Source: UBA1046 sp050945515 (GTDB lineage: Bacteria; Bacillota; Clostridia; Saccharofermentanales; DTU023). From it: a stretch of DNA of 64,000 nucleotides. Position 1 is the first letter of the stretch; each line of letters begins with the position of its first letter. This document shows positions 33,742-42,664 of the stretch, one piece after another. The stretch lies in NCBI GenBank assembly GCA_050945515.1, contig JBMNTB010000004.1, forward strand, positions 1 to 64,000, written 5' to 3'. The notes beneath the pieces were generated by a model, which saw nothing but the letters and a program-made list of their open reading frames with translations, made no database searches and was not told the origin of the DNA. The translations under genes and the position numbers were made by a program.

Positions 33742-34440
33742 GTGAATGAAGAATGCCTGATATGCAAAGCCCCCTTGGAATACCTGGAAACGGATATTCT
33801 CATGGAATGCGAGATATGCCACAAGCAAGAAAACAGCAAAACGAGATGCGTTCAAGGTCACTATGTATGCAATGATTGCCATACGCAGGGACTGGATACC
33901 ATTATCGGACTTTGCCTGTCCGCAACCTCAAATAATCCCATAGCTATCGTCGAAAAAATGATGGGCATGCCGTTCTGTCATATGCACGGACCGGAGCATC
34001 ATGTCATGGTTGGTTTGGCATTAATAACTGCATATAAAAATGCCGGCGGTGATATTGATCTGCATAGTGCATTAATCGAAATGATGAACAGAGGCAAGGG
34101 TATCCCCGGCGGCACTTGCGGTTTTTGGGGAGCTTGCGGAGCGGGCATCAATACAGGGATGTTTATTTCTATTATTTCGAAATCTACACCATTGGCGAAT
34201 GAACCCTACGCTTTGTCACATCGTATGACAGCGAAATCTCTCGGGAAAATCGGAGAAATCGGTGGGCCCAGATGCTGCAAACGAAATTCTTATCTTGCCA
34301 TTCTTACAGCAATTGACTTTGTAATGGAGCATTTTGGTATAGAAATGGAAAAATCTGATCTTGTTTGCACGTTCGCACCACAAAACAATCAGTGCATAGG
34401 AAGACGGTGCCCATTTTTCAAGGGAAACCGCGGAGATTAA
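33742..34440 (+). CDS. DUF5714 family Cys-rich protein
   Basis: Protein of 232 residues beginning with a zinc-ribbon-like CLICKAPLEYL...CEICHKQ, then CVQGHYVCNDCH, and later a conserved-looking GIPGGTCGFWGACGAG segment and CTFAPQNNQCIGRRCPFF near the end. This is the layout of DUF5714, a family of unknown function seen in anaerobic bacteria and archaea. The many CxxC pairs suggest zinc or an Fe-S cluster. Start is GTG at 33742 with GGAGG upstream. The cupin gene follows 75 bp later. Confidence 0.75.
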   Translation: MNEECLICKAPLEYLETDILMECEICHKQENSKTRCVQGHYVCNDCHTQGLDTIIGLCLSATSNNPIAIVEKMMGMPFCHMHGPEHHVMVGLALITAYKNAGGDIDLHSALIEMMNRGKGIPGGTCGFWGACGAGINTGMFISIISKSTPLANEPYALSHRMTAKSLGKIGEIGGPRCCKRNSYLAILTAIDFVMEHFGIEMEKSDLVCTFAPQNNQCIGRRCPFFKGNRGD

Positions 34441-34515
34441 TTTCAACTTGTATAGATATGTTCTATATGAATATTTATTTTGAACGATAAAGCAGAATTT
34501 GCGGAGGTAATATTT

Positions 34516-34860
34516 ATGTTTAAATCACAAGACCAGATGACAAGTGAAGTAAAAGAAAATGTAAGGGGCGGCAATAAAGCTGTTGAGTTTACCCATGTCT
34601 TTACGACGAACGAAACCTTTAACAAGGCAAGGCTTTGCGCCGTGCTGGAATTCCCGCCGGGTGCTTCTATAGGGCCCCATTCACACGGTCCCGATGCCGA
34701 AATGTATTTTGTTTTGGAAGGAGAGTTTATGGTAGTTGAAAATGGTATCTCTAAGGTCTTAATGCCTGGTGATGCTTCATTTGCCGGTGACGGAGATACA
34801 CACTCGGTTGCGAATAATGGAAAGGGCAATGCCAAGTTGCTGGCTGTTATATTTGAATAG
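34516..34860 (+). CDS. cupin-domain protein
   Basis: Single-domain beta-barrel protein of 114 residues. Cupin motif 1 is visible as GPHSHGPDAEMYFVLEGE (His, His, Glu metal ligands) and motif 2 as PGDASFAGDGDTHSVAN. Likely a metal-binding small-molecule-binding protein or isomerase; substrate unknown. The ATG at 34516 has GCGGAGG upstream with good spacing; a frame start at 34480 lacks it. Confidence 0.8.
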   Translation: MFKSQDQMTSEVKENVRGGNKAVEFTHVFTTNETFNKARLCAVLEFPPGASIGPHSHGPDAEMYFVLEGEFMVVENGISKVLMPGDASFAGDGDTHSVANNGKGNAKLLAVIFE

Positions 34861-34903
34861 TTTTTAGTAGTAAATTTAACAAATTACAGTTGTGGAACTA
34901 TGT

Positions 34904-35749
34904 TTAATTGGTTGGATCAAAGGCGTCGCGGATGGCGTCGCCGATAAAATTAACAGACATCACGAGCAAGACGATAACAATGCCCGGCGGAATCCAGAGC
35001 CAGGGCAGATCGGTCAAGACAGCCTGAGAAGTTGCGGCGCCCAGCATATTGCCCAGGCTGGCGGTAGGTGTTTGCACGCCCATACCGAGAAAAGACAGCG
35101 CCGCCTCATCCAGAATGGAAAAAGCCATAACCGAGCTGGAATGGATCAGTACCGGTGCCATCGTGTTGGGTAAGATCTCCGAGAACAGGATATACGGTTT
35201 GGGCATGCCGGCAACAAGAGCGCCCTGGACGAAGGCTCTCTCCCGCAAGGACAGAACATTACCCCGCACGAGTCTGGCCACGCCGGGCCAGTTAACAAAA
35301 CCCAGGATAATAATAATATTCAACAGACTGGGACCAAAAATCGCAGCTGCAACCAATACCAGCAGCAGATAGGGGAAAGACATCACCATATCTGTGAAGC
35401 GCATGATGATAGCATCAATGAATTTGCCGAAGAAGCCTGAGACCAGCCCCAGCACCACTCCGATTACAGTCGAAATGACAGTAGAAAGCACACCGACCAA
35501 TAGAGAGATGCGGGTAGCATAGATGAGACGGCTGAGCACATCACGGCCGACATCATCCGTGCCCAGCAAATGTCCATTGCCTGGCGGAGCACCGAAATCG
35601 CCGCTGATTCGGTCAGGATGATAGGGAGCAATCAGAGGCGCCAGCAAGGCAATGATAATGACCAGAGACAGGAAGACCAGACTGACCAGAGCCAGTCTAT
35701 GTCGCTTAAAACGCTTCCAGATTGTTCTCAGATAACTGTTTGCCGTCAT
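34904..35749 (-). CDS. peptide ABC transporter permease (OppC/DppC type)
   Basis: Second membrane subunit (281 residues) of an Opp/Dpp-type peptide importer. It opens with the OppC N-terminal segment (WKRFKRHRLALVSLVFL), followed by LGTDDVGRDVLSRLIYA and the transport-domain loop FVQGALVAGMPKPYILFSEILPN (EAA-like). Last gene of the minus-strand set; its 5' end is 9 bp from the OppB gene. It converges with the cupin gene across 43 bp. Confidence 0.92.
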   Translation of the reverse strand: MTANSYLRTIWKRFKRHRLALVSLVFLSLVIIIALLAPLIAPYHPDRISGDFGAPPGNGHLLGTDDVGRDVLSRLIYATRISLLVGVLSTVISTVIGVVLGLVSGFFGKFIDAIIMRFTDMVMSFPYLLLVLVAAAIFGPSLLNIIIILGFVNWPGVARLVRGNVLSLRERAFVQGALVAGMPKPYILFSEILPNTMAPVLIHSSSVMAFSILDEAALSFLGMGVQTPTASLGNMLGAATSQAVLTDLPWLWIPPGIVIVLLVMSVNFIGDAIRDAFDPTN

Positions 35750-35758
35750 TTGCCGCCT

Positions 35759-36721
35759 CTAATCATAACGGATCGTCGGATCGACGATCGCATAGAGAAT
35801 ATCAGTAATTATATTAGCCATCAGGACGGCAATCGCCGCCAAGAGACTGACGCCCATGATAACCGGGAAATCGCGATTCAAGATCGCACTCATCGTCATC
35901 AGACCCAGACCCGGCCAGGAAAAAATCTGCTCAACCACGACGGCACCACCGAGCAGCATCGGTAACTGCAGACCTATCAGGGTCACAATCGGAATCATCG
36001 CATTCCTGAAGGCATGTTTGCCTATGACTTTAAAACGTCCGATGCCCTTGCCCTCTGCTGTGCGCAGATAAGGTTGCTGCAAAATCTCTAACATACTGGA
36101 GCGGATATAACGGATATTACTACCGGTAACTGAGGCAGCCAGCACCAGAACCGGCATAATCATATGCCGCAGAGTATCCAGCATACCCCCTGCTCCGCCC
36201 AGAGTCTTCATGCCACTGGAGGGCAGCCAGCCCAACTTAGTCGAGAACAGATACACCAATACCAGCGCCAGGAAAAAACCGGGAATGCTGATAAAGAGAA
36301 AGGCCGTACCGACTATGGCATAATCGCGCAAAGTATATTGCTTAAGTGCCGAGTAGATGCCAAGAGGAATCGAGATCAGGAAGGACAGCAGCATTGAGGT
36401 TCCCATCAGCAACAGTGTCGGGCTCAGATTCTGTGCGATCATCTGGCTCACAGGCTGATAGGTCATGAGCGAATAGCCCATATTCCCCCGCATCAGTTCC
36501 GTCAGCCACAGCCAGTAACGCACCAGAAAAGGCTGATCCAGGCCCAGCTCGGCCATTTTGGCGGCCTTGGCCGCTTCCGTAACACGGGGACCGATCAGCA
36601 TATCAATCGGATTTCCTGCCAAATTCATCAGCAGATAATCGATCAGAGTAATGCCGATCAGCACCGGGACCGCAATCAACAATCTTTTCAGGATATAGCG
36701 CAGCAAGCCGCCCCGATTCAC
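35759..36721 (-). CDS. peptide ABC transporter permease (OppB/DppB type)
   Basis: First membrane subunit, 320 residues, about six helices. Typical features are the N-terminal RYILKRLLIAVPVLIGITLI, GLDQPFLVRYWLWL, and the EAA-like loop of the BPD transport domain near GKGIGRFKVIGKHAFRNAMIP. It overlaps the upstream ATPase gene by 4 bp, which couples their translation. Confidence 0.92.
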   Translation of the reverse strand: MNRGGLLRYILKRLLIAVPVLIGITLIDYLLMNLAGNPIDMLIGPRVTEAAKAAKMAELGLDQPFLVRYWLWLTELMRGNMGYSLMTYQPVSQMIAQNLSPTLLLMGTSMLLSFLISIPLGIYSALKQYTLRDYAIVGTAFLFISIPGFFLALVLVYLFSTKLGWLPSSGMKTLGGAGGMLDTLRHMIMPVLVLAASVTGSNIRYIRSSMLEILQQPYLRTAEGKGIGRFKVIGKHAFRNAMIPIVTLIGLQLPMLLGGAVVVEQIFSWPGLGLMTMSAILNRDFPVIMGVSLLAAIAVLMANIITDILYAIVDPTIRYD

Positions 36722-37698
36722 AAGCCACCTCCTGCCAGAGCAATCGGACAGGCGACCAGATGTGTCCGGTCGTCAGGCACAGGCATCAATTGCGGGATCT
36801 CTCGCCGGCAAGAATCCTCTGCCAGCGGGCAGCGCGGATGGAAGTGACAGCCGGACGGCGGATCGATATTGGACGGTATCTCGCCACTGAGCAAGGCTTC
36901 CGGCTCCTGCCTGCGATAGGGATCAGGCACAGGTGAAGACATGATCAGCGCTCTGGTATAGGGATGATAAGTGGAGCTGAACAATTTTTCGGCACCGGCA
37001 ATCTCGACGATCCGGCCCAGATACATAACTGCAATCCGATCGGACAGATACTTGATTGAGGCCAGACCATGAGAGATGAACAGCAAAGTCAGATTGTATT
37101 CATCCTGCAGTTCATGCAGCAGATTCAAAATCTGAGCCTGAATGGAAACATCCAGAGCAGAAACAGGTTCATCGCAAACGATCAATGCCGGATTTAAGGA
37201 CAGTGCCCGGGCAATGCCAATGCGCTGGCGCTGTCCGCCGGAGAATTCATGCGGATAACGCTCACTGCTTTCCGGTGACAAACCAACTTTTTCCAGCAGA
37301 GCGGCAACTTTTGCGCCGACATCCGCCTTAGTCGCATAATTATGATATAGCAGAGGTGCAGATAGGATATCGTAGATACGCTTCCGCGGATTAAGTGAAG
37401 CCCAGGGATCCTGGAACACAATTTGCATCTCGGTACGGACACGTTTCTTATCTTGACCTTTGAGTTGTGACAGATCCTGTCCCCGATAGTAAACAGTTCC
37501 GCTGTCCGGCTGATCCAGCCCGATCAACAGCCGGCCCAGAGTGGACTTGCCGCTGCCGGATTCTCCTACCAGCCCCAAAGTCTCATTCTCATACATTGTC
37601 AGCGAGATATCCGTCACAGCCCGGACTCTTTTTCGCCTGGCAAAACCTCCCGCAGCCGGAAAGGTACGATAGAGATCTTCCGCCCGCAATAAAGTCAT
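36718..37698 (-). CDS. peptide ABC transporter ATP-binding protein (OppF/DppF type)
   Basis: Cytoplasmic ATPase of 326 residues. Walker A GESGSGKST, Q-loop FQDPWASLNPRKRI, signature FSGGQRQRIGIARA and Walker B ALIVCDEP are all present, followed by the Opp C-terminal Cys motif (CHFHPRCPLAEDSCR) that may carry an Fe-S cluster or metal. Overlaps its neighbours on both sides by 4 bp. Confidence 0.93.
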   Translation of the reverse strand: MTLLRAEDLYRTFPAAGGFARRKRVRAVTDISLTMYENETLGLVGESGSGKSTLGRLLIGLDQPDSGTVYYRGQDLSQLKGQDKKRVRTEMQIVFQDPWASLNPRKRIYDILSAPLLYHNYATKADVGAKVAALLEKVGLSPESSERYPHEFSGGQRQRIGIARALSLNPALIVCDEPVSALDVSIQAQILNLLHELQDEYNLTLLFISHGLASIKYLSDRIAVMYLGRIVEIAGAEKLFSSTYHPYTRALIMSSPVPDPYRRQEPEALLSGEIPSNIDPPSGCHFHPRCPLAEDSCRREIPQLMPVPDDRTHLVACPIALAGGGL

Positions 37699-38786
37699 GT
37701 CCGCAACCGTTCTGACAGCTTGGCTTTAGCTTCCTGCTTTCTGCGAGCCAAAGCAATTTTGGAGGCTTCGCATTGTGTAGAATGCACGAATTCCAATTCG
37801 TGATTCTGTGCCCGCATACAGCGAACCTGCCGGCACTTATCCAGCGGCAGCATGATCTGCCTGCTTTCACGGCATTTTGGCTCGACATACGCGCAGCGAC
37901 AGGCAAAGCGACAGCCGCTGATGGCATCATAATCTTCCGGCACTACCCCGGGAATCGCCTGCAGCTCCCTGTCTTTGTCATCTTCAATACTGGGTACCGT
38001 TTCCAGCAAGGCACGCGTATAGGGATGCCCAGGGGCTTCAAACAGTGTAAAGACATCCGTGTTTTCCACGATCTCACCGGCATACATAACAATGACCTTG
38101 TCCGCCATCTGAGCAATCAGTCCGATATCATGGGTAATCAGCAACACCGACATGTCACGCTCCAGAGACAGCTCGCGCAGCAGATGCATGATCTGGGCCT
38201 GGATCGTAACATCCAAGGAACTGGTGGCTTCATCAGCTATAATCAGCGCCGGCTCACTGGCCAAAGCCATTGCGATCATAGCCCTTTGCCGCATGCCCCC
38301 GGAAAGCATATGGGCATATTGACCCAGAACATTGTCCGGATCAGCCATGCCGACTCGGCTCAGAAGCTTGGCAGCCTGCTGAGTCGCCTGCGCCTTCGAA
38401 ATATCCTGATGTGCTCTGATCCCCTCCACTATCTGATTGCCAATCGTAAACACGGGATTGAGACTAGTCAGAGCATCCTGGAAAATCATGGCGATCCGCT
38501 TGCCTCGAATCCGGTCTAATTGACGCGGTGATAATGTGAACAGATCCTGCCCCTCGAACCAGGCCTCGCCATTAGAGACCCGTCCGCTGACCGGCAACAG
38601 TCCCATCAGAGACAATGCTGTGATGCTTTTGCCGCTGCCTGATTCACCCACAATGCCCAGCACTTCTCCGCGCTTAACCTCAAAGCTGGCATCGCGCAGG
38701 AGAATGCGCTCACCTTGCTCGGTCTTAAAGCTTATTGCCAAGTCCCGTACGGAGAGTACGGACTCATTGTGTCCGGTAGCCATCAT
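37695..38786 (-). CDS. peptide ABC transporter ATP-binding protein (OppD/DppD type)
   Basis: First ATPase of the set, 363 residues, with Walker A GESGSGKS, signature LSGGMRQRAMIAMAL and Walker B LIIADEAT. The OppD-type Cys cluster (CRFACRCAYVEPKCRES) is followed by an extra, charged tail of about 50 residues (ALARRKQEAKAKLSERLRT), longer than usual. It is divergent from the binding-protein gene at 39049, with the 262-bp gap between holding both promoters. Confidence 0.92.
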   Translation of the reverse strand: MMATGHNESVLSVRDLAISFKTEQGERILLRDASFEVKRGEVLGIVGESGSGKSITALSLMGLLPVSGRVSNGEAWFEGQDLFTLSPRQLDRIRGKRIAMIFQDALTSLNPVFTIGNQIVEGIRAHQDISKAQATQQAAKLLSRVGMADPDNVLGQYAHMLSGGMRQRAMIAMALASEPALIIADEATSSLDVTIQAQIMHLLRELSLERDMSVLLITHDIGLIAQMADKVIVMYAGEIVENTDVFTLFEAPGHPYTRALLETVPSIEDDKDRELQAIPGVVPEDYDAISGCRFACRCAYVEPKCRESRQIMLPLDKCRQVRCMRAQNHELEFVHSTQCEASKIALARRKQEAKAKLSERLRT

Positions 38787-39048
38787 TATGTTAACTTGAC
38801 CTCAATTTTCTTGGTTTCCTCTTTCTTTGCTTCCTAATCATACCACAGCAATTACGATCATATATTCGTATATAAATCCCTAAACCGGGGCCGCTTATTT
38901 CCGGCCTCGACATCCTCCTCGTAACGGCAAAGATCTCTTAAAAAACTCTTATTCTTATTCAATCCTATATCATATCTGCAAGGGGAACTGTTATCGTATA
39001 TAATAATTGTTGGCACATTTTGATTTTAAGAGAGGATTTATTTTTAAT

Positions 39049-40752
39049 ATGAATGTCAAGCAACAAAAATTAGTGAGGATCATCTGCGCCATTATCGCCT
39101 TGGTTCTCGTCGCCTCATTGCTGATCAGCCTTGTCGCCTGCGGCAAAAAGAAAGATCCGGCCTCTGATGCGGACAGCAGTGCTACAAAGACTGATACCGG
39201 CGAAGAAACCCCCGCGCCCGCCGGTGACAAGATCGTCAATATCGGTGTCACCAATGTCATCGGTTCCTTGAACCCGCTGCTGCTCGATGCCACCGAGGTC
39301 AATAAATATGCCATCAGTCTGATGTTCCTGCCCCTGGTCGATCTGGATTCCAATCTGGAATTTGTACCGCAGCTAGCGTCAGAAATTACCACTGAGGACA
39401 ATCTAACCTTCACGATCAAAGTCAATCCCGAGGTTAAATGGTCGGACGGAGAACAAGTTGACGCCGACGATGTCATCTTTACATTGTTAAAGCTGACCAG
39501 CACCGGTATCGGCAATGTCTCGATGGGTCTGTACAGTATCTTTGACGGCTGGAATGAGAGCGGTTATCTGCCTGATGACGCTACCTTGGAAAGTGTACCC
39601 GGACTTAACAAAATCGACAATATGACTCTGACCTTGACCTCGACTACTCCGATGCCACTGACCTCTTTTCTCAATACTTATGCCCGCTATATGCATGTCA
39701 TTCCCGAGCATAAGCTGAACCAGCTTTCTATAGACGAGCTGAAGACCACAGATTGGTTCAATCACCCCGAAGTCGTCTCCGGCGCCTACAAATGCTACGA
39801 AGTCAATATGGAGCATTTTGCCTCTTATGAGGCCAACCCCAATTATTATCTGGGCGCTCCTAAGATTGACAAGCTCAATATCAAGGTCGTGCAGGGCAAT
39901 CAGCTGCTCCCCGGCTTGAAGACGGGTGAGATCGATTTCATTCAACCTACAATGGCTTCTATCCCCGATGCTGATCACGAAGCGATCGCCGCCCTGGACA
40001 ATGTCCAGCCGGTCTATGCACCTCCGGTTACAAATCAGCTGCTCTTTATCAATACCGAAAGCGTATCTGATGTCCGCGCCCGCCGGGCCATCAACAAAGC
40101 AATCAACAGACAGCAAATTCTCGACGGTTTCCTCAACGGCAACGGCGAAATCATTGATGGTTTCATCACCTCTTACTCGCCGTATTTTGACGAAGGCGTC
40201 ACCCCCTTGTCCTTTGCGCCGGACGAAGCAAAATCTCTACTGGAGGAAGCTGGGTGGACACAGGACCGGCCGCTGGAATTCAAGATCAATTCCGGCGATC
40301 CTACCTTTGTCAAAGCGGCCAATGTCGTCGTCGAGCAGCTGAGGGATGTCGGTATTGAAGCTAAGATCACTACCCTGGATATCGGCTCTCTATTGGAAGC
40401 AGCAGGCTCACATGATTTCGATCTGCTGGCCGTCCAGTATACGATGGTTCCGGTCGACCCTTATCCGGACATCAATTGGCTGGTTACCGGCACACCTGAA
40501 TTCCAGAACTGGGTGCAGTATTCCTCCGAGACGATGAACAGCTATCTGGACGCTGTCAGAGCCACAGCCGACGGTGATGCAGCCGCCCTGACCAAGGCCT
40601 ACAGTGATATCGACAAATTGGTACAAGAAGACGTGCCCGTAGTTTCGCTCTATGTCATCTCGCCTTTGGGAGCAGTCAGCAAGCGCTTGAGCAAGGCAGT
40701 ACCTTCACCATATGGTTTCCTGCTCAATGTCCACGAATGGGATATTGAGTAA
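39049..40752 (+). CDS. peptide ABC transporter substrate-binding lipoprotein (SBP family 5)
   Basis: Extracellular solute-binding lipoprotein of 567 residues. Signal peptide with lipobox LISLVACGKK, then an acidic Asp/Ser/Thr linker and the SBP_bac_5 domain (NIGVTNVIGSLNPLL, DGEQVDADDVIFTLLKLTS, and TNQLLFINTESVSDVRARRAINKAI). Start ATG at 39049 is preferred to a TTG 14 codons upstream, as it gives a normal signal peptide. It lies divergent to the permease/ATPase genes it should serve, and 22 bp upstream of asparaginase, hinting that the imported ligand may feed asparagine/aspartate use; that is inference. Confidence 0.92.
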   Translation: MNVKQQKLVRIICAIIALVLVASLLISLVACGKKKDPASDADSSATKTDTGEETPAPAGDKIVNIGVTNVIGSLNPLLLDATEVNKYAISLMFLPLVDLDSNLEFVPQLASEITTEDNLTFTIKVNPEVKWSDGEQVDADDVIFTLLKLTSTGIGNVSMGLYSIFDGWNESGYLPDDATLESVPGLNKIDNMTLTLTSTTPMPLTSFLNTYARYMHVIPEHKLNQLSIDELKTTDWFNHPEVVSGAYKCYEVNMEHFASYEANPNYYLGAPKIDKLNIKVVQGNQLLPGLKTGEIDFIQPTMASIPDADHEAIAALDNVQPVYAPPVTNQLLFINTESVSDVRARRAINKAINRQQILDGFLNGNGEIIDGFITSYSPYFDEGVTPLSFAPDEAKSLLEEAGWTQDRPLEFKINSGDPTFVKAANVVVEQLRDVGIEAKITTLDIGSLLEAAGSHDFDLLAVQYTMVPVDPYPDINWLVTGTPEFQNWVQYSSETMNSYLDAVRATADGDAAALTKAYSDIDKLVQEDVPVVSLYVISPLGAVSKRLSKAVPSPYGFLLNVHEWDIE

Positions 40753-40774
40753 AAAATAATATCAGCGGAGAATT

Positions 40775-41773
40775 ATGGTGAAAAAGATTTTGTTGCTGGC
40801 TACCGGTGGCACTATCGCCTCAGCTCAGACCGCAGACGGCATGAATCCACAGCTTACGCCGGAGGATCTTCTGGCAGCAGTGCCTGAGATAGCAGAATTA
40901 TGCACAGTTGAGACCAAAGTGCTGATGAATCTGGACAGCACCAATGTCCAGCCCGAGGAATGGCAGTTGATCGCTGCGGAATGCTATGCTGCTTTGTCCG
41001 ACTATGACGGCATTGTGATTTCCCATGGCACTGATACACTGGCCTATACTTCTTCCGCCCTCAGTTTCATGCTCAGAGATCCCGGGAAACCTATAGTCCT
41101 AACCGGCTCTCAATTGTCCATGACTGAGCCCGAGGGCGATGCTCCCGGCAATTTGCTGGATTCTTTCCGAGTTGCCATATCCGACTTGAAAGGCATCTTT
41201 GTTGTCTTTGACGGCAAAGTGATGGGCGGCAATCATACCGTGAAAACCAAGACCCATTCTTTTGATGCCTTCGACAGTGTGAATCATCCCCTCATTGGCA
41301 CTATCAATGAGGGCATTTTGTATCTGTCTGAATTCGGCCGGGATATGACTGCTGCGCCACAGGAAGAACCGCAACTGTCGGCAGAACTTGAGCCCAAAGT
41401 CATGCTGATCAAGCTGACACCGGGTTTTGAGCCTTTATGGCTGGAAAGTCTGGCTGATCTGGGCTTGCGCGGTATCATCATTGAAGCCTACGGCTTCGGC
41501 GGTCTGCCTTTCCGGCGCCGGGATCTGCTCTCAACAGTAGAAAAACTACTGGCACGAGGGCTGCCTATCGCTCTGGGAACACAGGTAACCTTTGAAGGAA
41601 CTGATCTTACAGTATATGAGGTCGCCGTAAAAGCTCTGCGAGCAGGAGTTATTTCCACCGGACGCATGACCACGGAGGCTACTCTTACAAAAATGATGTG
41701 GGTACTGGGGCAGACTGCTGACCCGGCAGAAATCAGAGAATTGATGAGTAAAGATCTGGCTCGGGAAACCTAG
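40775..41773 (+). CDS. ansA: type I L-asparaginase
   Basis: Cytoplasmic asparaginase of 332 residues, hydrolysing asparagine to aspartate and ammonia. Both active-site blocks are visible: ATGGTIAS (about 9-16, first catalytic Thr) and SHGTDTLAYT (about 87-96, second Thr and Asp), plus LTGSQ. No signal peptide, in line with type I. Cotranscription with the upstream binding-protein gene is likely (22-bp gap). Confidence 0.92.
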   Translation: MVKKILLLATGGTIASAQTADGMNPQLTPEDLLAAVPEIAELCTVETKVLMNLDSTNVQPEEWQLIAAECYAALSDYDGIVISHGTDTLAYTSSALSFMLRDPGKPIVLTGSQLSMTEPEGDAPGNLLDSFRVAISDLKGIFVVFDGKVMGGNHTVKTKTHSFDAFDSVNHPLIGTINEGILYLSEFGRDMTAAPQEEPQLSAELEPKVMLIKLTPGFEPLWLESLADLGLRGIIIEAYGFGGLPFRRRDLLSTVEKLLARGLPIALGTQVTFEGTDLTVYEVAVKALRAGVISTGRMTTEATLTKMMWVLGQTADPAEIRELMSKDLARET

Positions 41774-41877
41774 GTCTCCCCTGCAGTTTTGTTGACAACA
41801 TAGTTTCAGACGCCAGACGCGCCTGAAGCTATGCTCAGAATCTTACAGCATCAGGCTGTACTTGAAAAGGAATTATA

Positions 41878-42603
41878 ATGAGAAAAGTAATCGGCATTAT
41901 TGGCGGCATGGGACCGATGGCAACCTGTGATCTTATGCTCCAAATCATAGAAAATACCCAAGTCCAGCGCGATCAGGATCATGTACGGCTTCTGATCGAT
42001 AATAATCCTACTATCCCCGACCGGACAGAAGCCCTGCTCAGAGGCGGCCCCAGTCCGTTGCCGGAATTAATCAATTCCGCCCGCAGATTGACCGCAGCCG
42101 GGGCGGAAGCACTGACTATCTCCTGCAATACTTCACATTTTTTCTTGTCTGAGCTAAGAGCGGCAGTACCGATACCTTTTATCTCCATGATCAGTACAAC
42201 CGTACAGAGATTAAAAGAGGCAGGCTGTCACACAGCGGCACTGCTCGCCACCGAGGGCTTAACTACAGTCGGTGTCTATCAGCGTGAACTGGCGGAAGCC
42301 AGCATCACTGCGCTGGTACCGACTGCCGAACAGCAGAAATTAGTGACGGAAATTATTTACGACACCGTTAAGGCGGATCTGCCGTTGCCGCAGCCGGAAC
42401 GCTTTCAGTCTCTACTGGACTTTTTTCATCAGCAAGGTGCCCAACGCATAATCCTGGGCTGCACGGAATTGCCGGTCGCCGTTAAGCAATACGGATTCAA
42501 GGGCAACTTCATTGATCCCACGCATGAACTGGCTCTGGAAGTCATCCGCTGGTCCGGCGCCCAAGCAAAGGCGGTTGAGCAAAGGACATCTGCCGGCTCC
42601 TGA
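41878..42603 (+). CDS. aspartate/glutamate racemase family protein (aspartate racemase-like)
   Basis: Cofactor-independent racemase of 241 residues. It starts with the aspartate-racemase pattern KVIGIIGGMGPMAT and has the two catalytic cysteines in TISCNTSHFF (about 81) and LGCTELP (about 195). The likely reaction is L-Asp to D-Asp. AAAGGAA lies before the ATG. It follows asparaginase by 104 bp on the same strand, so aspartate from asparagine could be racemised. The D-Asp-ligase-like gene at 20712 would be a consumer. Confidence 0.88.
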   Translation: MRKVIGIIGGMGPMATCDLMLQIIENTQVQRDQDHVRLLIDNNPTIPDRTEALLRGGPSPLPELINSARRLTAAGAEALTISCNTSHFFLSELRAAVPIPFISMISTTVQRLKEAGCHTAALLATEGLTTVGVYQRELAEASITALVPTAEQQKLVTEIIYDTVKADLPLPQPERFQSLLDFFHQQGAQRIILGCTELPVAVKQYGFKGNFIDPTHELALEVIRWSGAQAKAVEQRTSAGS

Positions 42604-42612
42604 CCGGGATTG

Positions 42613-42655
42613 ACACCGGTGCAAACACCTGGGCAACCGGTGTAAATATCCAGGT
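42613..42655 (+). repeat. interleaved inverted repeats / imperfect 21-bp tandem repeat
   Basis: ACACCGGT (42613-42620) pairs with ACCGGTGT (42636-42643), and ACCTGG (42627-42632) pairs with CCAGGT (42650-42655). The arms interleave, as in an H-type pseudoknot. The same bases also read as two imperfect copies of a 21-bp unit (ACCGGTGCAAACACC and ACCGGTGTAAATATCC). It lies between convergent genes and may stop transcription. Confidence 0.5.
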
Positions 42656-42664
42656 AATAGTTGA

